64,000 nt of DNA from assembly GCA_963794155.1 (NCBI GenBank), contig CAWCCX010000010.1, forward strand, positions 186,001 to 250,000, written 5' to 3'. The first letter of the stretch is position 1; every line of letters begins with the position of its first letter. Both the position numbers and the translations under genes were made by a program. Below are positions 50,611-59,121 of the stretch, piece by piece. Below the pieces are notes generated by a model. That model was not told where the DNA came from and did no database searches. It saw nothing but the letters and a program-made list of their open reading frames with translations. The stretch is from Roseiarcus sp963794155 (lineage in GTDB: Bacteria; Pseudomonadota; Alphaproteobacteria; Rhizobiales; Beijerinckiaceae).

Positions 50611-52487
50611 AGTCCGAGGATACCCGGAACCTCTTTCTCGCGATCGCGCTGTCGGTCCTGGTTATGGCCGCCTGGCAATATTTCTACGCCGGCCCGCTGT
50701 ATCAGCGGGAGCACCAGGCGCAAATGCAGGCCAACAATGCGGTGCCGAAGAACGAGGCTGAGCCCGGCGCCGCGCCTGGCGTCTCTCTTTCGGCGACCGC
50801 CTCGCCGCCCGGAGGCCCGGCGGCCGCTTCGCCGTCGGGCGGCCCAGCGGCGACCGCGCCCCAGTCCGTAACCGAGGTCCTTGCGGCGAGCCCGCGGGTG
50901 ACGATCGACACGCCGAGCATCGGCGGCTCGATCGATCTCAAGGGCGGCAAGATCGATGACATCACCCTCAAGGACTATCGGGAGACCATCGACCCCAAGA
51001 GCCCGAACATCCGGCTCTTCTCGCCGCCCGGCGCGCCGAACGCCTATTGGGCGGAGACGGGGTTCGTAAGCGCCGCTGGCGCCAAGACCCCCAATCTCGA
51101 CACCGTCTGGACCGCCGACCGCAAAACCCTGACCGTCGAGCAGCCGGTCACGCTAACCTGGGACAACGGCGCGGGTCTCATCTTCAAGCGCGTCGTCGCC
51201 GTCGACGACAAGTACATGTTCACGATCACCAATTCGGTCATGAACTCGGGCGCCGCGCCGGCGACTGTGCAGTCCTATGCGCTCATCCTGCGCCACGGCA
51301 GGCCGAACATCGCTGGATACTCGGTGCTGCATGAGGGGTTCGTGGAAGTCATCACCGGCGGCGGCGCGCCGGGGGTCGCCCTCACATTGCCGGTTCAAGA
51401 AGTCACCTATTCGGCGATCGAAAAGGACACCGGCAGGGTGCGCTCCTTCAAGGGCGACGGCGGCTGGCTCGGCTTCACCGACAAATATTGGGGCTCGGCG
51501 GTTATTCCCGACCAGACAGCTCCGATCGAAGCCCGATTTTCGGCGAGCGGAACCGTTCAGCCGGTCGACTACCAGGCTGATTTCCTCGGCAAGGAGCAGA
51601 CGATCGCGCCCGGAGCTTCGTTCGAGGCCACAACCCGCGTCTTCGCTGGCGCGAAAGAGGTCAGTACGATCGACAATTACGAGTCCAACCTCGGCATCAA
51701 GAAGTTCTCTCTGATGATCGATTGGGGGTGGTTCTGGATGATCACGATCCCGATGTTCCGGCTTCTGGACGCGATCTACAAGGTCGTCGGCAATTTCGGC
51801 ATCGCCATCCTCATCGTCACGGTGCTCGTCAAGCTTGCGTTCTTCCCGCTCGCCAACCGCTCCTACCAGTCGATGGCGAAGATGAAGAAGATCCAGCCGA
51901 AAATCGCCGCGCTGAAAGAGCTCTATCCGGACGATCGCGCCAAGCAGCAGCAGGAGCAGATGGAGCTGTTCAAGCGCGAGGGCGTCAATCCGGTCGCCGG
52001 TTGCCTGCCGATGGTGATCCAGATCCCGGTCTTCTTCGCCCTCTACAAGGTCATCTTCATCACCATCGAGATGCGGCACGCGCCGTTCTTCGGCTGGATC
52101 AAGGATCTGAGCGCCCCCGATCCGACCAACGTGTTCACGCTGTTCGGCCTCATTCCCTGGGACCCGACCGCGTTGCCGGGCATTGGCCATTTCCTCGCGC
52201 TCGGCATCTGGCCCTTGATCATGGGCGTGTCGATGTTCTTCCAGATGAAGATGAACCCTGAGCCCGCCGACCCGGTTCAGAAGTCGATGTTCGCCTGGAT
52301 GCCGGTGATCTTCACCTTCATGCTCGGAACTTTCCCGGCCGGCCTGGTCATCTACTGGACGTGGAACAACACGCTGACGGTCATCCAGCAATACTACATC
52401 ATGACCAAGGCGGGGGTTAAGGTCGAGCTTTGGGACAATCTGTTCAAGCTGTTCGCCAGGCCCCCGGCGAAGACCCCGAGCGTATGA
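50607..52487 (+). CDS. yidC: Membrane protein insertase
   Basis: This 626-residue inner-membrane insertase assists Sec-dependent and independent insertion of membrane proteins. It has an N-terminal helix (LFLAIALSVLVMAAWQYFY), a Pro/Ala-rich linker, a periplasmic beta domain (about residues 100-350) with GSAVIPDQTAPIEARFS, and the C-terminal 60-kDa core with helices at LVKLAFFPLANRSYQSMAKM and INPVAGCLPMVIQIPVFFAL-type sequence, ending in the last helix YWTWNNTLTVIQQYYIM. It overlaps both neighbours by four bases. Confidence 0.95.
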   Translation: MKSEDTRNLFLAIALSVLVMAAWQYFYAGPLYQREHQAQMQANNAVPKNEAEPGAAPGVSLSATASPPGGPAAASPSGGPAATAPQSVTEVLAASPRVTIDTPSIGGSIDLKGGKIDDITLKDYRETIDPKSPNIRLFSPPGAPNAYWAETGFVSAAGAKTPNLDTVWTADRKTLTVEQPVTLTWDNGAGLIFKRVVAVDDKYMFTITNSVMNSGAAPATVQSYALILRHGRPNIAGYSVLHEGFVEVITGGGAPGVALTLPVQEVTYSAIEKDTGRVRSFKGDGGWLGFTDKYWGSAVIPDQTAPIEARFSASGTVQPVDYQADFLGKEQTIAPGASFEATTRVFAGAKEVSTIDNYESNLGIKKFSLMIDWGWFWMITIPMFRLLDAIYKVVGNFGIAILIVTVLVKLAFFPLANRSYQSMAKMKKIQPKIAALKELYPDDRAKQQQEQMELFKREGVNPVAGCLPMVIQIPVFFALYKVIFITIEMRHAPFFGWIKDLSAPDPTNVFTLFGLIPWDPTALPGIGHFLALGIWPLIMGVSMFFQMKMNPEPADPVQKSMFAWMPVIFTFMLGTFPAGLVIYWTWNNTLTVIQQYYIMTKAGVKVELWDNLFKLFARPPAKTPSV

Positions 52488-53158
52488 GCGAAACTGCCGG
52501 CGCGCCGGACTGGATTGAGGCCGGACGCAAACTGTTCGCCGCCCCGTGCGAATTTGTCTTCGCCGCCGCCCGTTCCGACGGCCTGCCGCCGGTCGGGGCG
52601 CCGGAGATCGCCTTCGCCGGGCGCTCGAACGTCGGCAAATCCTCGCTCATCAATGCGCTGACCGGCCGCGCCGCGCTTGCGCGCACGTCGCGCACGCCTG
52701 GCCGCACGCAGGAGCTGATCTTCTTCGATCTTAACGGCAAGGCGCGGCTGGTCGACATGCCGGGCTACGGCTTCGCCAAGGTCGCCAAGGCGAAATCCGC
52801 CTCCTGGGGCGACCTCGCGCACGACTATCTGCGTGGCCGCCCCTCGCTCCTGCGGGTGTTCGTGCTGGTCGACGGACGCCATGGACTGAAAGAGAGCGAT
52901 CACGCGACCATGCGGGCGCTCGACGCCGCCGCCGTCTCCTACGCGGTCGTGCTGACCAAGGGCGACGAAGTGAAGGCGGCCGATCGAAGCGCCCGGATCG
53001 CGGAGACGCTCGAAGGCTTGCGCAAGCACGGCGCCGCCTATCCCGAGGTCATGCTGACGTCCGCCCGCGCCGGCGAGGGAATTGCGGACTTGCGCGCGCA
53101 CGTTGCGAGGCTGCTCGCCGAGCGGGGCGGCGGCGCCCGCCCGGAGCTTGCGGGGTGA
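52484..53158 (+). CDS. engB: Ribosome biogenesis GTP-binding protein (EngB/YsxC)
   Basis: This 224-residue GTPase starts at ATG 52484, overlapping the yidC stop. The G motifs are present: GRSNVGKSS (residues 46-54), a TSRTPGRTQ switch I, DMPGYGFAKV, VLTKGD and TSARAGEG. It acts in assembly of the large ribosomal subunit. The rpmH-rnpA-yidC-engB order is conserved; argB often follows in related genomes, but here the next gene is an unrelated epoxide hydrolase on the opposite strand. Confidence 0.95.
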   Translation: MSETAGAPDWIEAGRKLFAAPCEFVFAAARSDGLPPVGAPEIAFAGRSNVGKSSLINALTGRAALARTSRTPGRTQELIFFDLNGKARLVDMPGYGFAKVAKAKSASWGDLAHDYLRGRPSLLRVFVLVDGRHGLKESDHATMRALDAAAVSYAVVLTKGDEVKAADRSARIAETLEGLRKHGAAYPEVMLTSARAGEGIADLRAHVARLLAERGGGARPELAG

Positions 53159-53169
53159 CCGTTTAGCGC

Positions 53170-54318
53170 TCACCCCCGCAACGAGCGAAAGAATGCGCGC
53201 ACGTCCTGCGCGAGCGCCTCGGGCTGCTCCATCGCCGCGAAATGGCCGCCCTTCGGCATAACCGTCCAGCGGCGAATGTTCGTGAACATCGGCTCGGCCA
53301 GCGAGCGTGGAGGGTGCAGCATCTCCTTTGGAAATTCGGCGTAAGCGGTCGGCGCCGTGACGGCGGCGCCATCTGGAATCATCCAAGGTCGGTGAGCGCG
53401 GAAATAATAGGTATAGAACGACGATCCGATCGCGCCAGTGAACCAATAGAAACTGATGTTGGCGAGCATCTGGTCGCGGGTGAAGACGCTCTCGACATCG
53501 CCGCCGCAATCGGACCAGGCGCGAAATTTCTCGACGATCCAGGCCGCAAGCCCCGCCGGAGAATCGGTGAGGCCAAAGCTCAGGGTTTGCGGGCGCGTGC
53601 CTTGAATCGACGCATAGGCGGCGTCTTCCTTGAGCCAATGGTTGAGCTGGTCGACAAAAACTTGCTGCTCGGGAGTCGGATTCTTGATCCGCTCCGGCTC
53701 GCGGCGGACGGCCAGGAAGTTGACGTGAATGCCGATGAGCTTGTCCGCATGCGCGTAGCCGATGCGCGCGGCGGTGATGCCGCCCCAATCGCCGCCTTGG
53801 ACCGCGAAACGCTTGTAGCCAAGCGTGTCAGTCATAAGATCGGCGAAACAATCAGCAATCTCCTTGACGCCGAACCGCTTCTGCCCCGGCGGGAACGAGA
53901 GGCCGTAGCCGGGCAGCGACGGTGCGACGACCGTGAACGCATCCACCGGATCGGCGCCGAAGCTCGCCGGATCGGTCAGGCGGGGAATGAAATCCAGGAA
54001 CTCGAACACCGACCCCGGCCAGCCATGCATTAACAAGAGCGGCGTCGGGTTCGGCCCTTTCCCGGGGACATGCAGATAGTGCAGGTCGTGGTCTGGCGCC
54101 GTGATCTTGAACTGTGGGAAGGCGTTCAACCGCGCTTCCTCGGCGCGCCAATCGAACGCGCCGCGCCAATAGTCGACGAGGCCTCGGAGGTAGTCGACGC
54201 TGGTCCCGTAGAGCCACGGGTCGCCCGGAGCTGAATTGGGAAAACGGGTTCGCGCGAGACGCTCGCGCAAGTCCGCGAGGTCGCTGTCCGGAACGCGCAA
54301 TGTGAACGGCTGCGGCAT
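53170..54318 (-). CDS. Epoxide hydrolase (microsomal-type EHN domain)
   Basis: This 382-residue alpha/beta hydrolase has an N-terminal EHN domain (FTLRVPDSDLADLRERLART, WRAEEARLNAFPQFK) and the hydrolase fold with HGWPGSVFEF (oxyanion HGxP), nucleophile Asp in GGDWGG, and catalytic His in GGHFAAMEQPE. Tyr residues of the cap lie around FYWFTGAIGSSFYTYY. It starts at ATG 54318 behind aaggagc. It hydrolyses epoxides to diols. No monooxygenase for epoxide formation is adjacent. Confidence 0.9.
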   Translation of the reverse strand: MPQPFTLRVPDSDLADLRERLARTRFPNSAPGDPWLYGTSVDYLRGLVDYWRGAFDWRAEEARLNAFPQFKITAPDHDLHYLHVPGKGPNPTPLLLMHGWPGSVFEFLDFIPRLTDPASFGADPVDAFTVVAPSLPGYGLSFPPGQKRFGVKEIADCFADLMTDTLGYKRFAVQGGDWGGITAARIGYAHADKLIGIHVNFLAVRREPERIKNPTPEQQVFVDQLNHWLKEDAAYASIQGTRPQTLSFGLTDSPAGLAAWIVEKFRAWSDCGGDVESVFTRDQMLANISFYWFTGAIGSSFYTYYFRAHRPWMIPDGAAVTAPTAYAEFPKEMLHPPRSLAEPMFTNIRRWTVMPKGGHFAAMEQPEALAQDVRAFFRSLRG

Positions 54319-54466
54319 CGGCTGCTCCTTCACTTTTGAGGGCTGCTTGGGATGGGACCATTCATCGCTTGGCGAACCGACGCGCGCAAGGCTGTGCAAT
54401 GGCTCGGGCCGGCGCGCGCCCCGTGCGGATTGACCCGAGTGCGCCTCAAGGCGATGGTCCGAGCCC

Positions 54467-55096
54467 ATGAGGAGCCATTACAACGCCTTCGCCGGCGGCG
54501 ACGTCGGCCGGATCGAGGCGCTGAGCGACGGCATCTTCGCCTTCGCGGCGACCGTGCTGGTGCTCGATTTCCGCTCGCCCGAGCCCGCCGACATCCACTC
54601 AGAGGCCGAATTGCTCAGCGCCCTCGTCGCCTCGTCGCACCGGCTCATGCCGTGGCTCCTCAGCCTGCTCACGCTCGGCATCTTCTGGGTCGCCCAGCAG
54701 ACGCAGCTCAGCCAACTTGCGCGCTCGAACCGTGACCTGACCTGGCTCCATCTGGCGTTTCTCGCCATCATTACCCTCTTGCCGTTCACGACCCGGCTGC
54801 TGGCTGATTTCTTCACCTACCGCACAGCGTTCCTGATCTACTGGGCCAACATCTTCCTGCTCGGCGTGGCCGTTTACGTCACTTGGGCCTATTCCGAACG
54901 GGCGAAACTGCTTCGGGAAGACGCGCCCCCGGCGTTGTTGGGCGCGTTTCGGAGGCGGGTCATCGTCGCCCAATCGCTTTACGCCGTCGGCGCGCTTGTC
55001 GGGCTCGCCAACGTGCCGCTTGGGCTTGCGATGATCATCCTCATCCAGCTCAATTACGCCGTCGCGCCGAGGCTGCCAATTCTCTCGCGCCTTTAG
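54467..55096 (+). CDS. TMEM175-family potassium channel-like protein
   Basis: This 209-residue membrane protein has about six hydrophobic segments. The family's first-helix signature RxxxFSDG appears here as RIEALSDGIFAFAATVLVLD, with Leu in place of Phe. The segment FWVAQQTQLSQLARSNRDLTW is also typical of this family. Bacterial TMEM175 proteins are tetrameric potassium channels or leak channels. It is divergent from the epoxide hydrolase gene, and its 3' end faces a palindromic repeat element and pobA. Confidence 0.88.
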   Translation: MRSHYNAFAGGDVGRIEALSDGIFAFAATVLVLDFRSPEPADIHSEAELLSALVASSHRLMPWLLSLLTLGIFWVAQQTQLSQLARSNRDLTWLHLAFLAIITLLPFTTRLLADFFTYRTAFLIYWANIFLLGVAVYVTWAYSERAKLLREDAPPALLGAFRRRVIVAQSLYAVGALVGLANVPLGLAMIILIQLNYAVAPRLPILSRL

Positions 55097-55123
55097 TGGA
55101 GCGCCTTGGCCCCGGAAGCCTCA

Positions 55124-55212
55124 GTCATTGCGAGCGAAGCGAAGCAATCTAGGGGAACGAAGGGCGCGCTTCGGCCCCTGGATTGCTTCGTCGCTACGCT
55201 CCTCGCAATGAC
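55124..55212. repeat. Imperfect inverted-repeat element
   Basis: The left arm (55124-55155) begins GTCATTGCGAGCGAAGCGAA and ends in CAATCTAGGGG. The right arm (55175-55212) is its near-complement, from CCCCTGGATTGCTTCG to CTCCTCGCAATGAC. About 20 bases, including another short self-complementary part (GGGCGCGCTTCGGCCC-like), lie between. The element sits between the convergent TMEM175 and pobA genes and can form a long hairpin. It belongs to a class of repeats found in several proteobacterial genomes and may act as a bidirectional terminator. Confidence 0.8.
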
Positions 55213-55220
55213 GGCGCCGC

Positions 55221-56399
55221 TTAGTCCTCGAACGGCAACCCCGCATATTGTTCGGCGATCAGCGCCTGGGCGTGCTTCGATCGATGCAGATGGTCGAATT
55301 CGCTGAGCTTGATCCTGGTCTCGAACGCGTCGTCGTCGGGAAAGACATGCAAGAGCTTGGTCAGCTGCCAGGAAAAGCGCTCGGCCGCCCAGACCCGCCT
55401 CAGCGCCATGTCGGAATAGCTCTCGAGGTATCCGTCGTCGCCGTTGCCGAAATGCGCGGCCAGCGCCCGCTCAAGGTAGAAGACGTCGGAGATCGCGAGG
55501 TTCAAGCCTTTCGCCCCGGTCGGCGGGACGATATGGGCGGCGTCGCCGGCGAGAAAGAGCCGGCCATGGCGCATCGGCTCGGCCACGAAACTGCGTAAGG
55601 GGGCGATCGACTTTTCGATCGACGGGCCGGTCACGATCTTCTGCGCGATGTCATCCGGAAACCGCCGTTTCAGCTCCTCCCAGAACCGATCGTCGGGCCA
55701 ATCGGCGATCTCGGTATCGAGGCCGCATTGGATGTAGTAGCGGCTGAGCATGGGATTGCGCAGCGAGGCGAGCGCGAAGCCGCGCTCATGCCGGGCATAG
55801 ATGACGTCGCCGACCGGAGGGGTTTCCGACATGACTCCGAGCCAGCCGAACGGATAGGCGCGTTCGAAGATCCGGAGCTTCTCCTTCGGAATGCTCTGCC
55901 GCGAGACGCCATGAAACCCGTCGCAACCGGCGACGAACTCGCACTCGAGCGTCTTCGCCGCTCCGCCCTTGTCGAACGTCACCTTCGGCGCAGACGTGGT
56001 CAGGTCGTGAAGGCGGACGTTCTCGGCCTCTTCGACGATCCGGCCGCCGTCGCGCTCCCGGATCCGGTACAATTCCTCGGTGATCGCGGTCTGGCCGTGC
56101 GACCACATCGGCCTGCCGGCATAGGTCTTGGTGTCGATGAGAAACGGCTCGCGGTCCTGCCATACGATCCAGCTGCCGTCGTGCGCGTGGCCTTCGCGGT
56201 CCATCCGTTCGCCCGCGCCCGATTCGCGCAACACCTTGACCGAGCCGAATTCAAGCACTCCGGCGCGAATGCGCCTAAGCACCCGCGCCCTGGACTGCCG
56301 TTCAAGGACGACGCTGTCGATTTTGTGCAAATGCAGCAGATGGGAGAGCAAAAGGCCGGAGGGCCCGCCGCCGATGATCGCGACCTGGGTGCGGTCCAT
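55221..56399 (-). CDS. pobA: 4-hydroxybenzoate 3-monooxygenase
   Basis: This 392-residue flavin monooxygenase hydroxylates 4-hydroxybenzoate to protocatechuate using NADPH. FAD-binding features are IIGGGPSGLLLSHLLH at the start, CDGFHGVSR in the centre, and LFLAGDAAHIVPPTGAKGLN. Other PobA-typical elements are RIRAGVLEFG and LRNPMLSRYYIQC around the substrate pocket. Length fits exactly (about 390). It is not next to other protocatechuate genes here. It is preceded by a palindromic element of about 90 bases and follows the ABC1 kinase gene on the same strand. Confidence 0.93.
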   Translation of the reverse strand: MDRTQVAIIGGGPSGLLLSHLLHLHKIDSVVLERQSRARVLRRIRAGVLEFGSVKVLRESGAGERMDREGHAHDGSWIVWQDREPFLIDTKTYAGRPMWSHGQTAITEELYRIRERDGGRIVEEAENVRLHDLTTSAPKVTFDKGGAAKTLECEFVAGCDGFHGVSRQSIPKEKLRIFERAYPFGWLGVMSETPPVGDVIYARHERGFALASLRNPMLSRYYIQCGLDTEIADWPDDRFWEELKRRFPDDIAQKIVTGPSIEKSIAPLRSFVAEPMRHGRLFLAGDAAHIVPPTGAKGLNLAISDVFYLERALAAHFGNGDDGYLESYSDMALRRVWAAERFSWQLTKLLHVFPDDDAFETRIKLSEFDHLHRSKHAQALIAEQYAGLPFED

Positions 56400-56417
56400 G
56401 CTCCCTCCTGCCTACCC

Positions 56418-56508
56418 TGTAGCCGCGGTCGATGACCGCGGCCAGACGCGGTCCGTAGGGCGTCCACAAGGACGCCCGTCCGTCGACGGGCTATCGACCG
56501 CGTCTACA
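56418..56508. repeat. Nested palindromic element with three hairpins
   Basis: The outer arms TGTAGCCGCGGTCGAT (56418-56433) and ATCGACCGCGTCTACA (56493-56508) are inverted copies with one mismatch. Inside are perfect hairpins: CCGCGGTC-GAT-GACCGCGG (56423-56441), GGGCGTCC-ACAA-GGACGCCC (56458-56477) and GCCCGTC-CGTC-GACGGGC (56474-56491), the last two sharing bases so that they exclude each other. The element fills the gap between the ABC1 kinase stop and the pobA start on the minus strand. Confidence 0.85.
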
Positions 56509-56510
56509 GT

Positions 56511-57872
56511 CTACAGCCCGACCGCCGCGAGCGCCCCGGCCTGGCGGCGCGCGACCGCCGCCTCGTCGATGCCGACGATCGCATCCTCGTACATACGATG
56601 AAAGTTAAGCCGCGCGCCAAGCCTGAGGAACGCGCCGCCGAGGCCAATCGTCGCCCGCTCAAGAAAAACGAATTCGCGCGGCACCGGCAAGCCGCCGCCT
56701 TCCGCCTTCAGCGCCCGCATGACCTGGCCGATCTCGCGCCGTCCGTATTCGGCGGGCTTCACGCCATCGGCGGCGGTGCGGACCCGGTCGTCGAGAATCG
56801 GGCCGCACATGAAGCGCGCCCAGATCGTCATCGCCTCGGTTGTCCCAGGCGTGAGCCGGGTGAAACCCCACATCGCATAGGCTTCCGCGATTTTCGCCTT
56901 GTCGCTCGCCTGCAGCGCCCGGTAGAGCTTGACCGTGCCGAGAACGAACCGCGGCGGGAAGATGCGCACGCAGCCGTAGTCGAACAGGTTGACGCCCTCG
57001 ACGCGGTGTGTCGCGCCCTCCCCGGACCCCGCCACGGTGTAATTGCCGAGATGCGGATCGCCATGGATGACGCCGTAGCGCAGAAACGGGCGCCACCACG
57101 CCTCGAACAGGCCGACGGCGATCGCGTCGCGCGCCTCCTGCGGCGCGGCCTCGAAGGCGATGAGCGGCTGGCCGTCGAGCCATTCCAGCGTGAGAAGTCG
57201 TCGCGTCGACAGGCTCTCGTCGATCCTGGGCACGCGCACGAACGGCCGGTCAGCCAGCATGACGCGATAGAGGCGCGCGATCTTGGCCTCGTGCTGATAG
57301 TCGAGCTCCTCGCGCACCCGCTCCCTGATCTCGCGTGCAACCTCACGCGTATCGATCGGCGCGCCGGCGCGGCGACGGAGCGAGAACAGGAGGTCGAGGT
57401 TGGATAGGTCGGTCTCGACCGCCGAGGCCATGTCCGGATATTGCAGCTTGCAGGCGAGCGGCTCGCCCTCGAGGCTCATCGCGCGATGCACCTGGCCGAG
57501 CGAGGCGGCGGCGGCTGGCTTGAAGTCGAAATCGGCGAACCGCTCGCGCCAGTCTGGCCCGAGCTCGGCCTGCATGCGCCGGCGCACGAAAGCCGCCCCC
57601 ATCGGCGGCGCCTGCGACTGCAGCCGCATCAGCTCGGCGGCGAAGTCCGCCGGCAGCACGTCGGGGATCGTCGACAGCATCTGCGCGACTTTCATCAGCG
57701 GGCCCTTCATCGAGCCCAGCGCAGAGGCGAGCGCCTTGGCGTCCGTCGCGCGCGTCCCGCCGCGCAGCCGGTTAACCCCGACCCGCGCCGCCAGCGCGCC
57801 GGCGTTGACACCGAGCCGCGCATAGCGCGCAGCCCGCGCGCTCAGGCGATTGGCTTCGTTGTCATGGTCCAA
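56511..57872 (-). CDS. ABC1/UbiB-family atypical kinase
   Basis: This 453-residue protein shows the ABC1 pattern: KGPLMKVAQMLSTIPDVLP (the KxGQ-type motif with Ala), LQSQAPPMG, AAASLGQVHRA (Ala-rich loop), ACKLQYPDM (ATP-binding Lys), EELDYQHEA, VIHGDPHLGNYTV (catalytic HxDPHxGN) and LFDYGCVRIFPP (metal-binding Asp). Such kinases or ATPases support isoprenoid and ubiquinone synthesis. This branch is distinct from UbiB itself, so its client is unknown. pobA lies downstream in the same direction. Confidence 0.9.
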   Translation of the reverse strand: MDHDNEANRLSARAARYARLGVNAGALAARVGVNRLRGGTRATDAKALASALGSMKGPLMKVAQMLSTIPDVLPADFAAELMRLQSQAPPMGAAFVRRRMQAELGPDWRERFADFDFKPAAAASLGQVHRAMSLEGEPLACKLQYPDMASAVETDLSNLDLLFSLRRRAGAPIDTREVAREIRERVREELDYQHEAKIARLYRVMLADRPFVRVPRIDESLSTRRLLTLEWLDGQPLIAFEAAPQEARDAIAVGLFEAWWRPFLRYGVIHGDPHLGNYTVAGSGEGATHRVEGVNLFDYGCVRIFPPRFVLGTVKLYRALQASDKAKIAEAYAMWGFTRLTPGTTEAMTIWARFMCGPILDDRVRTAADGVKPAEYGRREIGQVMRALKAEGGGLPVPREFVFLERATIGLGGAFLRLGARLNFHRMYEDAIVGIDEAAVARRQAGALAAVGL

Positions 57873-58044
57873 GCGGATGAGTCTCCAGACTGAAACCCAA
57901 GCATATAGTCCGATCGCGGGCCGATTTCAGGCCGCGCGCGCAAAACAACGTCCACATCGCAATATTTCCCAAGCGCCTCGCCTGCGCCCGCACTAGATCA
58001 AAGGCCGACGCGCGCCCCACGGCGGTGATGAGGAGGATGACGGC

Positions 58045-58368
58045 ATGATTTTGCGCTTCTGGCGCGGCTGGACCACGCCCGAAAACGCGGACCGCTATGA
58101 GGAGCTTATCGCAATGGCGATCTTCCCCGGCATTCTCGCGAGGACCATCCCGGGACTGGAAGGGCTCGAGCTTTTCCGCCGCGCGGTCGAAGCCGAGGTC
58201 GAGTTCATGACGCTGACGCGATTCGCCTCATGGGAGGCCGTCAAGACGTTCGCCGGCCCCAATTGGGAGGTCTCAGTCGTGCCGTCCGCTGCTCGGGCCG
58301 TGCTCGCCCGCTTCGAGGAACGGGCGACGCACTACGAGCAGCGGGTCCGCGAGGAAGCAGAGGCGTGA
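58045..58368 (+). CDS. Antibiotic biosynthesis monooxygenase-like (dimeric alpha/beta barrel) protein
   Basis: This 107-residue protein has a single ferredoxin-like fold domain: MILRFWRGWTTPENADRYEE as the first strand and helix, IPGLEGLELFRRA, and EFMTLTRFASWEAVKTFAGP. It resembles the ABM and related small monooxygenase or stress domains. A strong aggagg-type ribosome site precedes ATG 58045. It stands alone between the ABC1 kinase gene and the DUF1801 gene, and no substrate can be assigned. Confidence 0.75.
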   Translation: MILRFWRGWTTPENADRYEELIAMAIFPGILARTIPGLEGLELFRRAVEAEVEFMTLTRFASWEAVKTFAGPNWEVSVVPSAARAVLARFEERATHYEQRVREEAEA

Positions 58369-58395
58369 CGGTCCCCCGCCACCAAGAACAGATCC

Positions 58396-58791
58396 TCAGC
58401 GGCGCCGGTGGTAGGTGAGCGCCATCACGAGACAAGCCGAGAGCGGAGCCTCCGGCAGCGGCTTGCCCGCGTCGAGAAGGACGGCCCTGTTCTTCTCGTA
58501 GGCGAACGCGTCGGAAAACTGGTTGCGGAAGTCGTCCACGAGCTTCGTGCGGCAGTTGAAGAGCACCGCGCATTCGCGACCCGAGGATCGAAACCAGCCG
58601 AGGCGAATGGTGCTTCCGCTGCCAGTCGCTTCGGTCAGATAGGCGGGCTCGCCCCATTTCAACGTTTCCGTTAGCGGACCGACGCCGTCGACCCCAGCGG
58701 CGGCCTCAAAGATCAAATCGCGCACCTTCAGAAGCTGAGTTCGAACGGGCTCGGGGAAGGCCGAGAAAACAGCGGCCACATCGGCCGGCAT
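58396..58791 (-). CDS. DUF1801 (YdhG-like) domain protein
   Basis: This 131-residue protein reads PADVAAVFSAFPEPVRTQLL with LKVRDLIFEAAAGVDG at the N-terminus, then TETLKWGEPAYLTEAT and a beta-sheet part (GSTIRLGWFRSSGRECAVLF). This is the YdhG/DUF1801 fold, related to iron-chaperone-type proteins, without established activity. ATG 58791 is chosen from the family alignment, but it lacks a good ribosome site, and the open frame extends to 58905. It is convergent with the ABM gene. Confidence 0.75.
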   Translation of the reverse strand: MPADVAAVFSAFPEPVRTQLLKVRDLIFEAAAGVDGVGPLTETLKWGEPAYLTEATGSGSTIRLGWFRSSGRECAVLFNCRTKLVDDFRNQFSDAFAYEKNRAVLLDAGKPLPEAPLSACLVMALTYHRRR

Positions 58792-58907
58792 CGGAGGTGA
58801 TCGTCTATCAGTCGCGGCGTCTTCGACGGCAGATGAATGGCGCCCGCGGGTTCGGCTGGCGCTGCGTGATGTGGACTGTTGGGACCGGCTTCGAATGCCG
58901 GACATCG

Positions 58908-58966
58908 GCGACCCCTACCCCATCACCTCCAGTTCGTCGATCAAGCGCTCGATTACCGAGAGGCCG
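58908..58966. repeat. Partial copy of the pepF 3' end
   Basis: This segment matches 60001-60060 at about 88 percent by eye, with six mismatches and one indel. On the minus strand it still reads GLSVIERLIDELEVMG and stop, compared with GLSVIERMIGELEAMG at the true PepF end. Beyond 58967 similarity stops. It lies on the left of the DUF1906 gene, as a direct repeat of the sequence on its right. Confidence 0.82.
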
Positions 58967-59121
58967 CTCAGAAGGGCACTCAGGCGCTCCGGCGTCAAAT
59001 CGTGGGGCGCGTCAATTTTCTCGTTTCGCCGAGTTCGATTCCTCCGGCTTGCAATATCTCGCGATCGGATGGAGAACTATTTCGGACAACGGACGCCAAG
59101 ACGACGCTGTGGGAGGGGGCG

